A DNA stretch of 64,000 nt from contig NZ_JACJSI010000037.1 in NCBI RefSeq assembly GCF_014698065.1, forward strand, positions 1 through 64,000. Direction: 5' to 3'. The stretch is from Nostoc flagelliforme FACHB-838. Lineage in GTDB: Bacteria > Cyanobacteriota > Cyanobacteriia > Cyanobacteriales > Nostocaceae. The notes beneath the pieces were generated by a model, which was given only the letters and a program-made list of their open reading frames with translations, made no database searches and was not told where the DNA came from. This document shows positions 19,317 through 27,526 of the stretch, in pieces. Position 1 is the first letter of the stretch; every line of letters starts with the position of its first letter. The position numbers and the translations under genes were made by a program.

Positions 19317-19342
19317 TAGGTTAGTCCAACTGTGCTAACCTA
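19317..19342. repeat. Hairpin upstream of the DUF1400-SGNH gene
   Basis: TAGGTTAG (19317-19324) and CTAACCTA (19335-19342) form a perfect 8-bp stem with a 10-nt loop in the 5' region between dprA and the next gene. It may be an operator or leader hairpin. Confidence 0.5.
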
Positions 19343-19369
19343 CTCTTGACTATTTCACTATCTTCTGTG

Positions 19370-20506
19370 ATGAAATATTTCTATCGTCTGCTAATAAGCC
19401 TATCCGGGTGCTTAATATTTTTACTGGTGCATAGTGGCCTTGGTTTATTGCCTAGTTTGGCAGCCGAAAAAGTCACTGTCAGATACGGATTGTTTGAGCA
19501 ATCGATTCCGGTGGCAGATATACGCAACTATGGCGAGACGCAAAAGGCTTCTAGCGATTTGCAATCTTTCTTAGATTACCTCAGCGCTAAAGAGAAAGAG
19601 AAGTTTCAAGATGCTCTGCAAGTGAAAATGTCTCTAGATATTGTGGCTTTAGATAAACTGCTAAATACAGGAATGGGCAAGCAAATTTTATCTTTTGCAT
19701 CCCAAGCGATCGCCCGTCGCGATCAAGCCAGTATACAAGCCCTACGATCTGCCATGATCATAGGAGCAAGATCACCAGAAGGTTTAGGAATAACTACCTT
19801 TCTAGAAGCTTATCCCAGTAATCAACTAGTTGTTGATGTGTCAAAAATTTCTAAACTAGTTGGTATGGCAAATTCATCTTCTAGTGCTGCTGATGCACCA
19901 CCAAAAGATAATGTAAGTTCTTCACCTTTAGGCAAAATTGCCCTGCAATATCAGACACTCGCCGCCCAAAATAAACAGTTTTCAGGTTGTTTATTTGGCG
20001 ATTCTATTTCAGCCGGACTTGGTAACACACTTGGGAGCGGTACTTTTAATTTTGGGTTAAATGGACTGAGTACAATTTCATTACTGGAACAACTGAAAAT
20101 TTTAATTCCTACTAAGGTGAAATGTGAAAAAGCCATTATTGCAATAGGTGGAAATGATGCTTGGTATGGAGCTAGTGATGAGTTGTTTAGCAAAAATTTA
20201 CAAGAAGCGATCGCACTAGTCCGCACAATGGGAACTAAAGAGATTTTTCTAATCCCGGCTTTTTATTCTACAGTTGCAGCAAGCTCAGATCCAACTGTAG
20301 CAGCCCCACTGTCTCGAGTTGAACAAATTAATGTTCTGATTAATCAAGTTGCTGAAGCAGAAAAAGTACCAGTCGCAGCATCAGGATTAGCACCCTTGTA
20401 TGAAAATAATGTTCTTAAAGATAATTTGACCAGTGATGGTGAGCATCTGAATGCAGAAGGTCTAAAAATTTATCGGCAAGCATTATTACAAATTCTCGGT
20501 AAGTAG
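19370..20506 (+). CDS. Secreted DUF1400 + SGNH hydrolase fusion protein
   Basis: From ATG 19370 the protein has 378 residues. Residues 1-32 form a signal peptide ending L-A-A. Next comes a DUF1400 domain (about 33-160: V-T-V-R-Y-G-L-F-E-Q-S-I-P-V, then D-L-Q-S-F-L-D-Y-L-S), which in cyanobacteria usually precedes an alpha/beta hydrolase. Here it is followed by a GDSL/SGNH esterase domain: G-D-S with Ser212, G-G-N-D at 260-263, and D-G-E-H-L with Asp356 and His359. All catalytic residues are present. It should hydrolyse an ester in the periplasm; substrate unknown. An in-frame TTG at 19346 is less likely as start. Confidence 0.78.
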   Translation: MKYFYRLLISLSGCLIFLLVHSGLGLLPSLAAEKVTVRYGLFEQSIPVADIRNYGETQKASSDLQSFLDYLSAKEKEKFQDALQVKMSLDIVALDKLLNTGMGKQILSFASQAIARRDQASIQALRSAMIIGARSPEGLGITTFLEAYPSNQLVVDVSKISKLVGMANSSSSAADAPPKDNVSSSPLGKIALQYQTLAAQNKQFSGCLFGDSISAGLGNTLGSGTFNFGLNGLSTISLLEQLKILIPTKVKCEKAIIAIGGNDAWYGASDELFSKNLQEAIALVRTMGTKEIFLIPAFYSTVAASSDPTVAAPLSRVEQINVLINQVAEAEKVPVAASGLAPLYENNVLKDNLTSDGEHLNAEGLKIYRQALLQILGK

Positions 20507-20743
20507 TTGAACTAGGGACTGGGACAATTTTGATGGGGATTCAAACCCCAACCAAATTGGGAAAAAGACTCTTTCCTAGTTGTAGGGGCACGGCATGCCG
20601 TGCCCCTACGAGTGTACCTCACGTAAACGAGAAACAAACCGCCAAGAGCACCTTCGCGTTGGCGAAGCCTCTCGTAGAGAAGCGTATCGAAGAGAAGAAA
20701 TAATAAATTAAGAGATTTGGCGCAGCTTCATAAAGAAACAGTA
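20507..20743. other. Intergenic repeats between convergent genes
   Basis: Contains a perfect 28-bp palindrome at 20582-20609 and a second GC-rich dispersed repeat at about 20653-20690 (CCTTCGCGTTGGCGAAGCC followed by TCTCGTAGAGAAGCG), both typical of Nostocales intergenic DNA. No gene. Confidence 0.75.
20582..20609. repeat. 28-bp perfect dispersed palindrome
   Basis: GTAGGGGCACGGCATGCCGT followed by GCCCCTAC, perfectly symmetric, centre GCATGC. Same family as 10511-10538. Confidence 0.9.
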
Positions 20744-21433
20744 TTAAGCTTTCCAATTCAAAAATCTTGCATAAATATAAGCTATGCCTTCATCAATAAT
20801 TGTTCGCACACCTGCGCTGGAAACCCACCATTTTTCTGGATTGTAATCTTGCGTTTGAGCAGCAATCACACCAACTTTGATATTAGGATTCAGTAATTTT
20901 TTGAAAAGTAGCCAACTCCTACGAGTATGAGCATCCAATGAAAAAAGATTAATTGATTTTATCTGTAAATTTGAATTGGATAGCCAACGATAAAATTCAG
21001 CAGCAGACGCATAGCTGCGATCTTTAACTACGAAAGGTGTAGGAACAGCTACCACTTTTTCTGCTTCTAAACCGAGTTTTATCAAAGTGGCGGCTGTCAC
21101 TTCTGCAAAGTTATTATATTTGGTAAGATGGCTTCCTTTTCCTAATGAGCCTCCGGTAGTAACTATTTGACGATAAGAACCGATTTTAAATTCAGCCAAT
21201 GCTTCCTCTACAGCATAATCTGGTAGCCATCCTTCGACAATTAATACTTCTGCTGATTTGATCGGGGAAGTTACAGCAAGAAATGAGTGTACATGAGTAA
21301 TGGCGAAAAATATTAAATAAACAATCAAAGCGATCGCAATCGCCCAGCCCTGAGCCGTAAGTGTCCAGATTTCTTGGCGTTTGATTAATTTGATTTTTGG
21401 AAAATTTTGACGCTGACGATTTTTTGTCCGCAT
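20744..21433 (-). CDS. YdcF/SanA-like (DUF218) membrane protein
   Basis: A 229-residue protein with a basic N-terminus and one membrane helix (about 35-55: A-I-A-I-A-L-I-V-Y-L-I-F-F-A-I), then a DUF218/ElyC-like domain: A-E-V-L-I-V-E-G-W-L-P-D, Y-R-Q-I-V-T-T-G-G-S, and S-L-D-A-H-T-R-R-S. E. coli relatives (SanA, ElyC) affect envelope barrier function. Its ATG shares a base with the stop of the upstream DUF2301 gene (TAATG), so the two are translationally coupled. Activity is unknown. Confidence 0.75.
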   Translation of the reverse strand: MRTKNRQRQNFPKIKLIKRQEIWTLTAQGWAIAIALIVYLIFFAITHVHSFLAVTSPIKSAEVLIVEGWLPDYAVEEALAEFKIGSYRQIVTTGGSLGKGSHLTKYNNFAEVTAATLIKLGLEAEKVVAVPTPFVVKDRSYASAAEFYRWLSNSNLQIKSINLFSLDAHTRRSWLLFKKLLNPNIKVGVIAAQTQDYNPEKWWVSSAGVRTIIDEGIAYIYARFLNWKA

Positions 21434-22089
21434 TAAACCTTAGCTAAACGTTGTTCTTTCAAGTAAGTAAATACAGACTTATCTCCAATATCAGCAGGAA
21501 TTGCTTGTACTGTCTTTCGCACAGCAAATACTAAAAATAACGTTGCCCAAATTCCTAATAAAATACTTTCTGCCTGAGTTGGTAAAATTCCTACTAAATG
21601 TCCTAACAATAGTAGCGGTACTATTGGGGTTAATACTTTAGTTTCCAGGCGATTGAAGCAAAAAGCCTCTTTAAAATAAATACCTGTCAACGCAACGAAG
21701 ATAAAACCAATTCCGAATAAGGTAATCGGCTGATTGTAAACCGCAAGAGCCAAAGGTTCACTACTAGATAGTGCCAATATCACTGATGCGATATTACCGA
21801 TTGCCCAAAAAATTTGTAACGTTCGGTGCAGTGATACCATGTAAATATGAATGGTAAATAAACTTACACCAAGAGCGAGACTAAAACAAGCATATAGAGG
21901 TGTTAGCGCAGTTATAACAGTTGGGGTATTGTTGAGTAAAACCAAAGCGCTGCCTATAGCAAAGCTCAGTGCTGCTACCATTAATCCAGCACGGTAGATA
22001 ATTACGCCAGTGCGATCGCTTTGAGTAATTGTAAATTCGCCAAACTGACCTTGATAAACTTCTGGTGCAGACAGTGTTTGTGTAGTCAT
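21433..22089 (-). CDS. DUF2301 integral membrane protein
   Basis: A 218-residue protein with six or seven hydrophobic segments after a 25-residue soluble head. It has the pattern of the cyanobacterial DUF2301 family, including Y-x-G-Q-F-G-E-F-T-I-T at the start, I-Y-F-K-E-A-F-C-F-N-R-L-E and a final L-L-L-L-G-H-L. Function unknown. It is first in a two-gene operon with the YdcF-like gene, stop and start overlapping by one base. ATG 22087-22089. Confidence 0.72.
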   Translation of the reverse strand: MTTQTLSAPEVYQGQFGEFTITQSDRTGVIIYRAGLMVAALSFAIGSALVLLNNTPTVITALTPLYACFSLALGVSLFTIHIYMVSLHRTLQIFWAIGNIASVILALSSSEPLALAVYNQPITLFGIGFIFVALTGIYFKEAFCFNRLETKVLTPIVPLLLLGHLVGILPTQAESILLGIWATLFLVFAVRKTVQAIPADIGDKSVFTYLKEQRLAKV

Positions 22090-22163
22090 AGTTAAGAATA
22101 TAATGATGATTCTCTAGTAGAGTACAACAGGAAATTGTTCAAGGGTTACTTTTATTATTATGG

Positions 22164-22226
22164 GCAATAAAACAAACTTTATGTCACCATTTTTAAAGTT
22201 ACATCTTTCACCAGTTGTTTTATTGC
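22164..22226. repeat. 12-bp inverted repeat with 39-nt spacer
   Basis: GCAATAAAACAA (22164-22175) and TTGTTTTATTGC (22215-22226) are perfectly complementary. The pair lies just after the SAM hydroxide adenosyltransferase stop and before the DUF2301 gene on the same strand. It could fold as an mRNA hairpin or be an operator. Confidence 0.65.
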
Positions 22227-22236
22227 AATTCAAGTG

Positions 22237-23040
22237 TTATACAAATAAAACTTGTAGTGCATCTTGTAAATTAATCTGTAACTGTGAGTGAGCATTGCCA
22301 CGATTAATGGCAATTTCTACCCAGCCGTGACTGCCAACTAAAGCTATGATCTCTCCAACGTTGACATCACTATAAGTTTCACAGCCTGGGATACTCAACC
22401 CAGCGACTTGCACACACCAAGTTTTGCCTTGTACGTGAGTCCCTGCAATATTGCTTACTAAGTTGCCAAAGTGGTCAATATATTGAATGCAACCCGCTAC
22501 ACCATTGGTTGTTTGTTTGCAGTTGCTTATGTCCAGCTTTACCAAACTTGCTGGATCAATTTCTTGTCCCAGCTGTTTGAGGGGGACACCACTAGCAAGA
22601 TTAGCTCCTACTGGTGCAAAGATATCTCTACCGTGAAAAGTTTTACTTGGTTGAGGAGTTCGCCAATAGTTAAGATTTGTGAGTTCAACGGCTGCGATCG
22701 CAGGACTTTGACTGAGTACTCCGCTAAAGATACCATTATCTGGGCCTACCAAAAACCCTTGAGCAAATTCTACTGCGATCGCTCGTCGCTTGCTTCCCAC
22801 ACCTGGATCTACTACTGCTACATACACTGTCCCAACGGGGAAATAGGCATAAGCATTCATTAGGCTAAACCTGGCTGCGGCGATATCTTGCGGCTGAATT
22901 TGGTGCGTTAAGTCTACCACCGTCAGTCTGGGGTTGATTTGGGCTATGACTCCTTTCATTATGGCGACATAAACATCGCGATCGCTAAAATCGCTCAACA
23001 AAGTTACGAGTGGTTGTTGCCCTATCTGATTCTGGGACAT
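22237..23040 (-). CDS. SAM hydroxide adenosyltransferase (DUF62)
   Basis: A 267-residue member of the fluorinase/chlorinase superfamily (PF01887). Characterised relatives without a halide site hydrolyse S-adenosylmethionine to adenosine and methionine using water activated by an Asp-Arg-His set. Seen: T-L-L-S-D-F-S-D-R-D-V-Y-V, V-V-D-L-T-H-Q-I, Y-V-A-V-V-D-P-G-V-G-S-K-R-R, and F-H-G-R-D-I-F-A-P-V-G-A. The C-terminal barrel (about 170-267) is complete. It is divergent from the PirA-like gene, with an NtcA box 34 bp before its start, so it too could respond to nitrogen status. Confidence 0.85.
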   Translation of the reverse strand: MSQNQIGQQPLVTLLSDFSDRDVYVAIMKGVIAQINPRLTVVDLTHQIQPQDIAAARFSLMNAYAYFPVGTVYVAVVDPGVGSKRRAIAVEFAQGFLVGPDNGIFSGVLSQSPAIAAVELTNLNYWRTPQPSKTFHGRDIFAPVGANLASGVPLKQLGQEIDPASLVKLDISNCKQTTNGVAGCIQYIDHFGNLVSNIAGTHVQGKTWCVQVAGLSIPGCETYSDVNVGEIIALVGSHGWVEIAINRGNAHSQLQINLQDALQVLFV

Positions 23041-23073
23041 ATTTCGGTCAAATTATATAAAAAATTATTTTCT

Positions 23074-23087
23074 GTAGCAACAGCTAC
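23074..23087. promoter_or_regulatory. NtcA-binding site (GTA-N8-TAC)
   Basis: GTAGCAACAGCTAC fits the NtcA consensus GTA-N8-TAC exactly. It lies 60 bp before the PirA-like ATG and 34 bp from the divergent DUF62 start. A TATGTT at 23099-23104 fits TAN3T but is closer (11 nt) than the 22-23 nt of class II activated promoters, so the site could repress rather than activate. Confidence 0.65.
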
Positions 23088-23146
23088 AAAATATGTGTTA
23101 TGTTAGGGATACAAGATAAAACGAATAATTAAAGCAGGTAATCACT

Positions 23147-23302
23147 ATGAGTCAAAATAGACTACAAAGTGTAAGCAAATCACAAGAAGCTCACAGAGCG
23201 AATATTCAAAGAAGCCTAGAGCATCGCTTGCAAATAGCCAGAGCAAAAGGTGACGAACAGCTGATTCGTCAGCTGGAAGCTGAGATGAGATATTCCAGCT
23301 AA
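23147..23302 (+). CDS. pirA: PirA-like small protein (PII-interacting regulator of arginine synthesis)
   Basis: A 51-residue basic helical protein: M-S-Q-N-R-L-Q-S-V, S-Q-E-A-H-R-A-N-I-Q-R-S-L-E-H-R-L-Q-I-A-R-A-K-G-D and L-I-R-Q-L-E-A-E-M. Size, charge and the R-A-x-G-D/N...L-x-R-Q-L-E-A-E end fit the cyanobacterial family that includes Synechocystis PirA (Ssr0692), which binds PII in competition with NAG kinase and so lowers arginine synthesis. A perfect NtcA box lies upstream, as expected for a nitrogen-controlled gene, and a strong terminator follows 33 bp after the stop, so it is a monocistronic unit. The family call is from memory of the sequence pattern. Confidence 0.6.
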   Translation: MSQNRLQSVSKSQEAHRANIQRSLEHRLQIARAKGDEQLIRQLEAEMRYSS

Positions 23303-23335
23303 ATCAAGTTTTCATTGTTCATAGTTTTGTTGTGT

Positions 23336-23359
23336 AACCCGCTACGGTGGGTTTTTTTT
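23336..23359 (+). terminator. Intrinsic terminator of the PirA-like gene
   Basis: AACCCGC (23336-23342), loop TACG, GTGGGTT (23347-23353) then a run of eight T. Strong Rho-independent form. Confidence 0.9.
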
Positions 23360-23532
23360 GTTTTGATATCATGTCCGGCTAATTAGTTACAGTTACCACA
23401 TCTATGCAAAAATCGGAAAACCCTCTTTCCCCCTGCTCCCTACAATCTTAATGATTACTGTTGTCGTCGTAGTTGCTACCTGAACAATCCTACCGTATTG
23501 CGATCGCCACTGTAGTGCATTAAAAATTGTTA

Positions 23533-23622
23533 AATAGCCAATTTCTGGCGGTTGCTGTAAAGGCGAAACCCACCCATACCAGCAAAAAGCTCTAAGGCTT
23601 TGAGTTTGTTTGTTGTTATGCC
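23533..23622 (-). pseudogene. N-terminal remnant of a C5-cytosine DNA methyltransferase
   Basis: Directly after the GNAT stop the minus strand reads K-L-K-A-L-E-L-F-A-G-M-G-G-F-R-L, which is motif I (SAM-binding, F-x-G-x-G) of C5-cytosine methyltransferases, then soon hits a TAA at 23530-23532. No ATG begins it and motifs IV-X are absent, so it is a decayed fragment of about 30 codons. Confidence 0.55.
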
Positions 23623-23623
23623 A

Positions 23624-24067
23624 CTATTGCAACCGCAAAGCATAATGGTAAAACTCTTCATTCTTAACGTAATCTCGCGCTTCATAGAGTTTTTGCGCCG
23701 TTATGTTAGAAATTTGAGTAGCTAAAATTACTCTAACGGCTCCACTTTCTTTTGCGTATTCTTCTGCAACACTCATCAATAGTTTTGCAATTCCCCTGCG
23801 GCGATGTGATTCTTCTACATACAAATCGTTCAATATCCATATTCGTTTCATCGAGACTGAAGAAAAACTGGGATAAAGCTGAGTAAATCCAACTAATTCT
23901 CCATTGTCATTAGCTGCAAATACTATCGAATCATTATTATTGAAACGTTCTTTGAGAAAGTCTTTGGCAGCTTCAAGGTTTGATGGCTGATTGTAAAAAA
24001 CTCGATATTGATCAAATAATACTGAAATACCTTCAAGATGATTAATATTAGCTAAGAAAACTTCCAT
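23624..24067 (-). CDS. GNAT family N-acetyltransferase
   Basis: A 147-residue single-domain acetyltransferase that uses acetyl-CoA. The core is visible: F-A-A-N-D-N-G-E-L-V-G-F-T-Q-L-Y (beta-4 side), I-L-N-D-L-Y-V-E-E-S-H-R-R-R-G-I-A-K-L-L-M (motif A, R/Q-x-x-G-x-G/A-type pyrophosphate loop), and A-Q-K-L-Y-E-A-R-D-Y near the end. Closest in look to small-molecule or ribosomal-protein acetylases; substrate unknown. ATG 24065-24067. A methyltransferase relic abuts its stop codon. Confidence 0.85.
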   Translation of the reverse strand: MEVFLANINHLEGISVLFDQYRVFYNQPSNLEAAKDFLKERFNNNDSIVFAANDNGELVGFTQLYPSFSSVSMKRIWILNDLYVEESHRRRGIAKLLMSVAEEYAKESGAVRVILATQISNITAQKLYEARDYVKNEEFYHYALRLQ

Positions 24068-24228
24068 TGATTATCCTTATGATTTATATGCAATGCTGTT
24101 CTGTTAAGCTAAATGGTAGATGAAACTAAGAAAAATATTTGCTTTCTCAATTCAAGTAATTAATCGGCATTTTCCACCCTACTTGTACTGGAGTTACACT
24201 AGGAGGACTTTGGCTAAAGGATATAAAG

Positions 24229-24573
24229 ATGGATGCAATTACGAATGAATTTAATAAATATTTTGCTAAATGGAAAATTACCTTGCCAGAAGAGAATATA
24301 CAAAAGCGTCAGAAAGGTTCAATTTTTCAAGCTGGTTGGAAAATAAATTTTATTTTTGGGATAAAAGATGATGCTAAGTATCTTGAGTATTACGCTATCC
24401 ATAGAATGACCAATGATCGTCACATCATAATTTATAAAAATGTAGAAAAAGAACACTTAGAGTGTTTAGAGTCTCCCTTAGTATACAGTCCAGCAATTAA
24501 TGAAAGGCAAAGGGAGCATAATAAACAGAACAGAAGAGTTAAAGAGGGACTGAGCTATAAAAGCTTAGTTTAA
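24229..24573 (+). CDS. Hypothetical protein
   Basis: A 114-residue soluble, basic protein I do not recognise. AAGGA lies 9 bp before ATG 24229, which supports translation. It has a compact beta-rich middle (W-K-I-N-F-I-F-G-I-K-D-D, Y-L-E-Y-Y-A-I-H-R-M-T-N-D-R-H-I-I-I-Y) and a charged tail with R-Q-R-E-H-N-K-Q-N-R-R. No signal peptide or membrane segment. It stands alone between a GNAT gene (divergent) and aspS (convergent, 25 bp apart). Confidence 0.65.
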   Translation: MDAITNEFNKYFAKWKITLPEENIQKRQKGSIFQAGWKINFIFGIKDDAKYLEYYAIHRMTNDRHIIIYKNVEKEHLECLESPLVYSPAINERQREHNKQNRRVKEGLSYKSLV

Positions 24574-24598
24574 CTGTCTGTACTCCCCTTGCACTTTG

Positions 24599-26386
24599 TT
24601 AAGATTTTGGTTTATAAGTCGAAGCAACGTGCAATTCTTTCAACTGTTTAGCATCTACACTCGAAGGTGCATCTGTTAACAAACAACGTGCTTGTTGTGT
24701 CTTTGGAAAAGCAATGACATCTCGAATAGATTCTTCTCCAGCTAGCAACATTACCAAACGATCTAAACCGTAGGCGATGCCACCATGCGGTGGTGTACCA
24801 TATTCAAATGCTTCTAAGAGAAAGCCAAATTTACTTTGTGCTTCTTCAGGAGATAAACCAATTGCTTCAAACACCTGCTGTTGAATTTCTCGCTGATAAA
24901 TCCGCAGACTTCCGCCGCCAACTTCTACGCCGTTGAGTACCAAGTCGTAAGCTTGAGCGCGTGCAGTTTTTAAGTCGCTCAAATCATCAGGATGTGGTGC
25001 TGTAAACGGGTGATGTAATGCTTCTAGACGTTTTTCGTCCGCATTCCACTCGAACATCGGGAAATCTGTAATCCAGAGCAAGTTGATTTTTTCTGGATCG
25101 ATTAAGTTAAATTCTTTAGCGATCGCTTGCCGTAATCTATCTAATGTTTTATTAACTGTAGCAGCATCACCAGCCCCAAACAATAACAAATGTCCAGCTT
25201 TAGCACCTGTACGGCGTAAAATTTCCTGTTTTTGTTCGTCGCTTAAGTTGTCTTTAATCGCGCCAATGGTGTCAATTTCGCCATCATCCCTGACGCGGAT
25301 ATAAGCTAAACCTTTAGCACCGGCTTCGCTGGCTTCTTTAAATAAATCGCCGCCTGGTTTAATGCGGACATTAGAAATTACATCGTTACCGTTAGGAATG
25401 GGTAGGATTTTGACGATACCGCCATTGGTAACAGTGTCCCGAAAGACTTTGAAACCGGAGTCTTTGACAATATCTGAGACATCAACTAATTCCAAACCAT
25501 AGCGGGTATCTGGTTTATCGCTACCGTAACGTTCCATCCCCTCAGCGTAAGTTAGGCGGGGGAAAGGACGTTGCAACTCAATGCCTTTAACTGTTTTGAA
25601 GATATGGCAAACTAAGTTCTCGTTTAGTTCGATAATTTCTTCTTGGGACATGAAGCTCATTTCCATGTCCAACTGGGTAAATTCCGGTTGCCTGTCGGCG
25701 CGTAAATCTTCGTCACGAAAGCAACGGGCAATCTGATAATATCTATCCAAACCGGATACCATCAGCAATTGTTTAAATAGCTGGGGCGATTGCGGCAAAG
25801 CATACCACTCACCAGGATTGACGCGGCTGGGTAGAACATAATCCCGCGCCCCTTCTGGGGTAGAACGGGTAAGTATTGGGGTTTCAACTTCAATAAAACC
25901 TTCTAAATCTTCCAGATAACGACGCATGGCTTTGACAATTTGATGACGCAATTGCAAATTTTGCGCCATGCGTTCGCGTCGCAAATCTAAATAACGATAT
26001 TTCAGCCGCAAGTCTTCGCGCACTGTCTCGGTGTCAGCTACAGAAACTTGGAAAGGTAACTGCTTGCGAACAGCATTGAGGAGTTTTATTTTATCGGCGT
26101 AGATTTCTACCTCGCCTGTTGGGATGCGGGTATTCAGCGATTCTTCGGGGCGTTGTGTTACTCTACCAGTGATTTCGACAACATATTCATTCCGCAGGGC
26201 GTTCGCATATTCGTAAGAATCGGGGGTGCGTTGCGGATCGCTGACGATTTGGACAATTCCAGAGCGATCGCGCAAATCTAAAAATATCACACCACCGTGA
26301 TCGCGGCGACGGTCTACCCATCCGTAAAAGGTAACAGTTTCTCCAATATGTTCTTTTCGGAGTTCGCCGCAATAGTGAGTTCGCAT
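24599..26386 (-). CDS. aspS: Aspartyl-tRNA synthetase
   Basis: A 595-residue class II synthetase of the bacterial type. Domain order: N-terminal OB-fold anticodon-binding domain (1-105; [14 protein letters not shown]), catalytic core with motif 1 and motif 2 ([16 protein letters not shown]), the bacterial GAD insertion (about 290-420) and motif 3 ([12 protein letters not shown]). Full length, no disruption. It charges tRNA-Asp in the cytoplasm; whether it is non-discriminating (also tRNA-Asn) cannot be settled here. Confidence 0.97.
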   Translation of the reverse strand: MRTHYCGELRKEHIGETVTFYGWVDRRRDHGGVIFLDLRDRSGIVQIVSDPQRTPDSYEYANALRNEYVVEITGRVTQRPEESLNTRIPTGEVEIYADKIKLLNAVRKQLPFQVSVADTETVREDLRLKYRYLDLRRERMAQNLQLRHQIVKAMRRYLEDLEGFIEVETPILTRSTPEGARDYVLPSRVNPGEWYALPQSPQLFKQLLMVSGLDRYYQIARCFRDEDLRADRQPEFTQLDMEMSFMSQEEIIELNENLVCHIFKTVKGIELQRPFPRLTYAEGMERYGSDKPDTRYGLELVDVSDIVKDSGFKVFRDTVTNGGIVKILPIPNGNDVISNVRIKPGGDLFKEASEAGAKGLAYIRVRDDGEIDTIGAIKDNLSDEQKQEILRRTGAKAGHLLLFGAGDAATVNKTLDRLRQAIAKEFNLIDPEKINLLWITDFPMFEWNADEKRLEALHHPFTAPHPDDLSDLKTARAQAYDLVLNGVEVGGGSLRIYQREIQQQVFEAIGLSPEEAQSKFGFLLEAFEYGTPPHGGIAYGLDRLVMLLAGEESIRDVIAFPKTQQARCLLTDAPSSVDAKQLKELHVASTYKPKS

Positions 26387-26581
26387 AAGTCTTAGTTATT
26401 GTTTCCGGGCTAGAATGGCAAGAAAATGTCAAAGCTTTCCCATTATCTAGCATCAATAGTAATTGTAGTAGTTCTGGTGAAAGAAAAAATCAAATAATCT
26501 CAGACCATATATAAAAGAATCAATGACACCAGAAGGGTAAGTTTTACCAATTTTTACAATAGTTCTCGGAATTCATCACGG

Positions 26582-26779
26582 CTAGATTTGACAGTCACGG
26601 AGTATCTGTGCTAACAAACCAGAACCAATTGTTTCACCAGAATGAACTGGAACAACAGTTCGACGACCATCACTGTGTATTAAAAAATGGTGACTAACTC
26701 GTATTCTTGCTACCTCGAAACCTGCTTTTTTTAAAGCTGTAATTACTTCCTGTCCAGTCAAACTCGGTAGTTTGCTCAT
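26582..26779 (-). CDS. hicA: HicA-type mRNA interferase toxin
   Basis: A 65-residue HicA/YcfA toxin: K-L-P-S-L-T-G-Q-E-V-I-T-A-L-K-K-A-G-F-E, then S-H-H-F-L-I with the catalytic His, and a basic-hydrophobic end G-L-L-A-Q-I-L-R-D. HicA cleaves mRNA on or off the ribosome and is held inactive by HicB. Its ATG comes 2 bp after the hicB stop. The order hicB-hicA is the reverse of the E. coli operon but common in cyanobacteria. Confidence 0.92.
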   Translation of the reverse strand: MSKLPSLTGQEVITALKKAGFEVARIRVSHHFLIHSDGRRTVVPVHSGETIGSGLLAQILRDCQI

Positions 26780-26781
26780 AC

Positions 26782-26991
26782 TTAAACAGAAACCCTCTGC
26801 ACACCGATAAACTCTAATGCTTCGGCGTTTTCTTGTTCAACCTCTAAACAAAGTTCAATAGCTTCTTTAATCCGTTCTATCAGTTCGTCTAGAGATTTGG
26901 CTTGGGTGTGACATCCTGCCAGACTAGGCACGGAGGCAACAAAATAACCTTCAGAGTCGCGTTCTATAATGACGTTAAATTCTCTGGTCAT
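26782..26991 (-). CDS. hicB: HicB-type antitoxin (short form)
   Basis: A 69-residue HicB antitoxin: F-N-V-I-I-E-R-D-S-E-G-Y-F-V-A-S-V-P-S-L-A-G-C-H-T-Q-A is the partial RNase H-like fold, followed by the helix S-L-D-E-L-I-E-R-I-K-E-A-I. It is short, lacking the usual C-terminal helix-turn-helix or ribbon-helix-helix DNA-binding part, so autoregulation must use another route. Directly upstream of hicA in one operon. Confidence 0.9.
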   Translation of the reverse strand: MTREFNVIIERDSEGYFVASVPSLAGCHTQAKSLDELIERIKEAIELCLEVEQENAEALEFIGVQRVSV

Positions 26992-27232
26992 CTTGAGGTT
27001 GTTGTTTGGTGAGGTAATCTAATTTTAGAGTAGTTGAGTAGGTGCGATTGCAAAAGAAAGATTTAGGACATTAAGGTTTGACTGTTTCAATAGCTGATAT
27101 GCAATACTTTTCGGGTTTTGGGGGAAAGGGAAAGGGTTTGAATTTACCTTTTCCCAGACCAAAAGAGAGATTATTGGGTTTATCCGAAAAGTATTGGGCT
27201 GATATGGATAAGCAACAGTAAAGTGATTTGCC
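26992..27232. other. Intergenic region upstream of hicBA
   Basis: Holds the hicB promoter region. It contains inverted copies of AATACTTTTCGG (27110-27121) and CCGAAAAGTATT (27184-27195), which could form a long hairpin. No supported gene. Confidence 0.5.
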
Positions 27233-27526
27233 ATGACACAGAAAGCAATTACAGAAGCGATTATCAGCTTAACCTATGCCCATACCCGCTTTGCTTTAGT
27301 CCGAATTTAAGACGAGCACTTTTTATCAGAATGGTCTGAAGGATTATTTAAAACTACTGAAGCTCAAAAAACCTCTCTAGATATACTGCGGCGCAGATAT
27401 CTAGATCCCGTGGGGAAGGTGATTTGTTAAAAGGAACAGTATTTGGTGGTGTCTCCCTTACTTGCGATCGCAGGATTTTACGATCCTGCTTTTAAAATTG
27501 CCGACCAGTCATCAGTTGTAATGGTG
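27233..27526 (+). pseudogene. Decayed cyanobacterial nuclease-like (restriction subunit R-type) protein
   Basis: ATG 27233 begins M-T-Q-K-A-I-T-E-A-I-I-S-L-T-Y-A-H-T-R-F, the start of a protein family abundant in cyanobacteria and often labelled restriction endonuclease subunit R. It is stopped at TAA 27308. The homology goes on (F-L-S-E-W, S-L-D-I-L-R-R-R-Y-L), shifts to another frame at about 27405 (R-G-E-G-D-L-L-K-G-T-V), returns to the first frame (L-V-V-S-P-L-L-A-I-A-G-F-Y-D-P-A-F-K-I) and ends by an inverted repeat. At least one stop and two frameshifts make it non-functional. Confidence 0.75.

Noticed and set aside
27025-27234. 69-codon minus-strand ORF upstream of hicB
   Set aside because: Composed of intergenic inverted-repeat sequence, no ribosome site, and it overlaps the nuclease-like relic.
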